In this document: piece after piece, positions 5,553 through 7,309 of the stretch
Position numbering within the stretch: the stretch's first letter is position 1
How the letters are laid out: the number at the start of each line of letters is the position of its first letter
DNA from: a bacterium UBA3734
Lineage (GTDB): Bacteria; Bacteroidota; Bacteroidia; Bacteroidales; Bacteroidaceae
NCBI GenBank assembly: GCA_002372575.1
Contig: DFHC01000090.1
Location: 6,608-13,916, forward strand
Direction of reading: 5' to 3'
DNA length: 7,309 bases
The notes under the pieces: generated by a model
What the model saw: the letters and a program-made list of their open reading frames with translations, nothing else
The model's database searches: none
What the model was told of the DNA's origin: nothing
Program-made: the position numbers and the translations under genes

Positions 5553-6550
5553 AGCCATTTGTTTTCTTTGTACCACGCGATGGTTTCCCGCACACCACGC
5601 TCCAAGGGATATTCGGGCTGATAGCCCAACTCCTCGGTGGCAGGACTGATGTCGCAACGCCAGTTGCGCTGTCGCAGAATGTGGTATTTGTCGTTGTTCA
5701 GGGCAGAAATCTTGCCCGTCAGCTTGCCAATGCTGTCGCCGCAGGCCGTGACCACGCGCAGCAGCCATACGGGAGCCGTCAGCCGCAGACACCACGGATT
5801 TCCGAGCTCTTTCCTAATCAGATCGCTGAAAGCCGACGACTGATACACCTGCCCGTCGCTCAGGAAATATTTCCTACCCGATTCTCCCCGCTCGAAGGCC
5901 AGGAAAACGGCCTGCACCACGTCTTTCACATAGACAAATGTGATGTCCTGACGCTTGAAGCCTACTGCGAAATCCACGTGGCCTTTGATGGACTTTGCCA
6001 TCATGAAATAGTCCTTCTCGCGCGGACCATAGACGCCCGTGGGCCGCAGAACGACGTATGGAAACGATGCCTCCCTTTGCAGGTATTCCTCGGCCAGCAG
6101 TTTGCTCCGGCCATAGTCAGTGTTGGGACGGGGCGTGTCGGTTTCAGTGATTTCCGTGTAGGGTTGCTCTTCGCGGATGGGACCGAAAATGCTGAGCGAG
6201 CTCAGATAGATGAATCTTCGCAGCGGCATCTGCAGTTTCTTGATGACGTTGGTCAAATTCTGCGTTCCGAGCGTGTTCACGCGATAGAAGTCGCTGTCTT
6301 TCAGGCTTTTCGTGAGACCCGCCGCATGCACGACGAAGTCGAAGCGATGCCCTCGGAGCTGTTCCGTGAGCCGCTCCTCGGAAAGCAGGTCGAGTTCGAC
6401 GAAATGGATGCGCCCGTCGGTCAGAAATTCGCGCGAACTGCTCTTCCTGACTGCCGCCCACACCTCGTAGCCTCGTGCGAGTCCCTCTTCCACGATGAAA
6501 CTTCCGATAAAGCCGCTGGCTCCCGTGACAAGTAGTTTTAAATCATTCAT
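5549..6550 (-). CDS. NAD(P)-dependent epimerase/dehydratase (extended SDR), possible 3-ketosphinganine reductase
   Basis: This 333-residue cytoplasmic oxidoreductase has the extended short-chain dehydrogenase fold. The N-terminal nucleotide-binding motif is TGASGFIG (residues 9-16), followed by LDLL, VVHAAG and the NTLGTQNL segment. The catalytic set is the Ser in YLSSLSIFG (about 117-118), Tyr146 and Lys150 in DYGRSK, then VVLRPTGVYGPRE. The C-terminal part (about 280-333, ending ETIAWYKENKWL) is the form common in Bacteroidales homologues. From memory, a Bacteroides thetaiotaomicron protein of this family (BT_0972) was reported to reduce 3-ketosphinganine, so sphingolipid synthesis is a reasonable hypothesis; sugar or sterol-like substrates remain possible. 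The start is the ATG at 6550; an in-frame TTG at 6562 overlaps the promoter box and is rejected. It is the first gene of a tight minus-strand run and overlaps the PAP2 gene by ATGA. Confidence 0.9.
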   Translation of the reverse strand: MNDLKLLVTGASGFIGSFIVEEGLARGYEVWAAVRKSSSREFLTDGRIHFVELDLLSEERLTEQLRGHRFDFVVHAAGLTKSLKDSDFYRVNTLGTQNLTNVIKKLQMPLRRFIYLSSLSIFGPIREEQPYTEITETDTPRPNTDYGRSKLLAEEYLQREASFPYVVLRPTGVYGPREKDYFMMAKSIKGHVDFAVGFKRQDITFVYVKDVVQAVFLAFERGESGRKYFLSDGQVYQSSAFSDLIRKELGNPWCLRLTAPVWLLRVVTACGDSIGKLTGKISALNNDKYHILRQRNWRCDISPATEELGYQPEYPLERGVRETIAWYKENKWL

Positions 6551-6559
6551 TTGCGGCTG

Positions 6560-6567
6560 CAAAGTTA
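6560..6567 (-). promoter_or_regulatory. Bacteroidota-type -7 promoter box for the epimerase operon
   Basis: The minus strand reads TAACTTTG, a full TAnnTTTG match identical to the mutS box. Only 9 bp separate its last base from the epimerase ATG at 6550, which would leave a leader of a few nucleotides. No TTTG -33 element is visible at about 19-21 bp upstream; that region contains TAGGATA and part of the inverted repeats at 6585-6617. It is the only promoter-like box I found upstream of the six-gene run. Confidence 0.5.
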
Positions 6568-6584
6568 CGCCTTTTTCGCGATTT

Positions 6585-6617
6585 ATCCTACAGAAATCTG
6601 TAAGAAAATTTTAGGAT
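6585..6617. repeat. Nested inverted repeats in the divergent intergenic region
   Basis: An inner inverted repeat TACAGA-AA-TCTGTA (6589-6602) lies inside an outer pair ATCCTA (6585-6590) and TAGGAT (6612-6617); the inner and outer left arms share two bases. AAAATTTT (6605-6612) is also palindromic. The element lies between the outward-facing promoters of the epimerase operon and the S46 peptidase gene and covers the -33 side of both. It is a candidate operator. No regulator can be named from the sequence. Confidence 0.45.
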
Positions 6618-6632
6618 GTCGGAAAAATACCG

Positions 6633-6640
6633 TAAATTTG
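6633..6640 (+). promoter_or_regulatory. Bacteroidota-type -7 promoter box for the S46 peptidase gene
   Basis: TAAATTTG is a full match to TAnnTTTG. TTTTAG at 6609-6614, about 19 bp upstream, is a degenerate -33 candidate. The box lies 41 bp before the ATG at 6682, giving a leader of about 36 nt that is A-rich before the start codon (GTAAAACAAA) and has no Shine-Dalgarno site. Confidence 0.6.
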
Positions 6641-6681
6641 CAACTCGTAAATATCCTGAACAACTCAAATCGTAAAACAAA

Positions 6682-7309
6682 ATGAAAAAACTGATTCTCT
6701 CACTCGTCGCGCTACTGGCGATGAGCATGGCGCGTGCCGACGAAGGCATGTGGACCATCTACAACCTGCCGCCGCAGGTGTTTGAACAAATGAAGGCCGA
6801 GGGCTTCCAGATGTCGTACAACGACCTCTACTACGGCGACACCTCGCTCAAGGCGGCCTGTGTGAACTTCTCGGGCTACTGCTCGGGCGTGGTCGTCAGT
6901 CCCGACGGACTCGTCTTCACCAACCACCACTGCGGCTTCGAGGCCATCCGCTCGCACTCCACCGTGGAACACGACTATATGCGCAACGGCTTCTACGCCA
7001 AGACGTTCGAGGAGGAGCTGCCCAACCCGAATATGTTCGTCTCGTTCATGATTGAGCAGGAAGACATCACCGACCGCGTGATGAAGCTTGGATTCGAACA
7101 GAAGTCGCTCAAGGAACAAGAGGAAATGCTCGATTCCATCGAGCAGGCGATGTCGGAACAGGTGAAGGCGAAAGACGCCACGCTGCGCCTCGAAGTGAAG
7201 CCCTTCTACGAGGGCAACAAGTTCTACGCCACCACCTATCGCGACTTCACCGACGTGCGACTGGTGTTCACCATTCCGAAGTCGATGGGAAAATTCGGCG
7301 GCGAGACCG
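6682..7309 (+). CDS. Family S46 dipeptidyl peptidase (DPP7/DPP11-like), N-terminal part (runs off right edge)
   Basis: S46 enzymes are periplasmic serine exopeptidases of Bacteroidota that release dipeptides from peptide N-termini and feed amino-acid metabolism. 209 codons are visible, out of about 700-720 in the family. A signal peptide (MKKLILSLVALLAMSMARA, cleavage about 19/20) precedes DEGMWTIYNLPPQVFEQMK, the characteristic S46 start. The chymotrypsin-like histidine motif GVVVSPDGLVFTNHHCGFEAI carries the catalytic His83 next to Cys84. The visible part ends in IPKSMGKFGGET, just before the region where relatives carry the catalytic Asp; the catalytic Ser also lies beyond the edge. The residue that separates DPP7 (hydrophobic P1) from DPP11 (acidic P1) is near the C-terminus, so specificity cannot be decided. 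The ATG at 6682 is fixed by the signal peptide and the promoter box at 6633-6640. The gene is divergent from the minus-strand operon. Confidence 0.94.
   Translation, partial: MKKLILSLVALLAMSMARADEGMWTIYNLPPQVFEQMKAEGFQMSYNDLYYGDTSLKAACVNFSGYCSGVVVSPDGLVFTNHHCGFEAIRSHSTVEHDYMRNGFYAKTFEEELPNPNMFVSFMIEQEDITDRVMKLGFEQKSLKEQEEMLDSIEQAMSEQVKAKDATLRLEVKPFYEGNKFYATTYRDFTDVRLVFTIPKSMGKFGGET

Noticed and set aside
5553..5795. Extension of the PAP2 reading frame upstream of 5552
   Set aside because: It lies inside the well-conserved C-terminal part of the epimerase gene and has no membrane or PAP2 character.
5681..6535. Long plus-strand reading frame of 284 codons
   Set aside because: It is antisense to the epimerase gene, whose SDR motifs are unambiguous; the plus reading has no recognisable family features.
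6551..6562. TTG start adding four residues to the epimerase
   Set aside because: The TTG overlaps the TAACTTTG promoter box and would probably not be transcribed. The ATG at 6550 gives the normal SDR N-terminus.
6712..7119. Minus-strand reading frame of 135 codons
   Set aside because: It is the shadow of the S46 peptidase gene, which carries a signal peptide and the histidine motif.
1..7309. Defence system, CRISPR array, mobile element or tRNA/rRNA gene
   Set aside because: No regularly spaced repeats, transposase or phage motifs, terminal inverted repeats of an IS, or structured RNA gene sequence were seen on either strand.

Overview
The window looks like chromosomal, mostly housekeeping DNA from a member of the Bacteroidota, most probably a Prevotella-like species. 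The phylum call rests on four things. Promoter-like boxes fit the Bacteroidota -7 consensus TAnnTTTG. Start codons are preceded by A-rich stretches rather than Shine-Dalgarno sites. Several genes are typical of the phylum: a family S46 dipeptidyl peptidase, DUF2874/PepSY-like secreted proteins, and an epimerase-PAP2 pair. The MutS and MiaB sequences also resemble their Bacteroidales versions. The genus is a guess.

Layout. Seven of the nine genes lie complete on the minus strand or run off the left edge with it; reading that strand from right to left: NAD-dependent epimerase/dehydratase (6550-5549), Aur1-like PAP2 membrane enzyme (5552-4584), miaB tRNA methylthiotransferase (4577-3234), small PepSY-like lipoprotein (3209-2943), OmpR-type response regulator (2946-2272), and sensor histidine kinase (2275-989). 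Junctions in this run are 4-bp ATGA overlaps or gaps of at most 24 bp, so it reads as one six-gene operon from a promoter at about 6560-6567. After a 112-bp gap with its own promoter-like box comes a second, two-repeat PepSY-like exported protein (876-433). A further 148-bp gap carries a promoter-like box for mutS, whose first 94 codons run off the left edge (284-1). On the plus strand at the right edge, divergent from the operon, is the first part of an S46 dipeptidyl peptidase gene (6682 to the edge).

How the parts may work together. The epimerase and PAP2 enzyme plausibly act on sphingolipids: a 3-ketosphinganine reductase candidate beside a ceramide head-group enzyme candidate. The two-component system is flanked on both sides by related PepSY-like exported proteins, which suggests an envelope-sensing module in which these proteins tune or report to the kinase. 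miaB and mutS are core tRNA-modification and DNA-repair genes.

The most unusual sequence feature is a short GC-rich perfect palindrome with a partial third arm, embedded in frame in miaB. It encodes about 11 extra residues and resembles dispersed intergenic repeats of Bacteroidota. I see no IS element, CRISPR array, rRNA or tRNA gene, and no convincing rho-independent terminator. No gene-free stretch exceeds 300 bp; the largest gaps are 285-432, 877-988 and 6551-6681.
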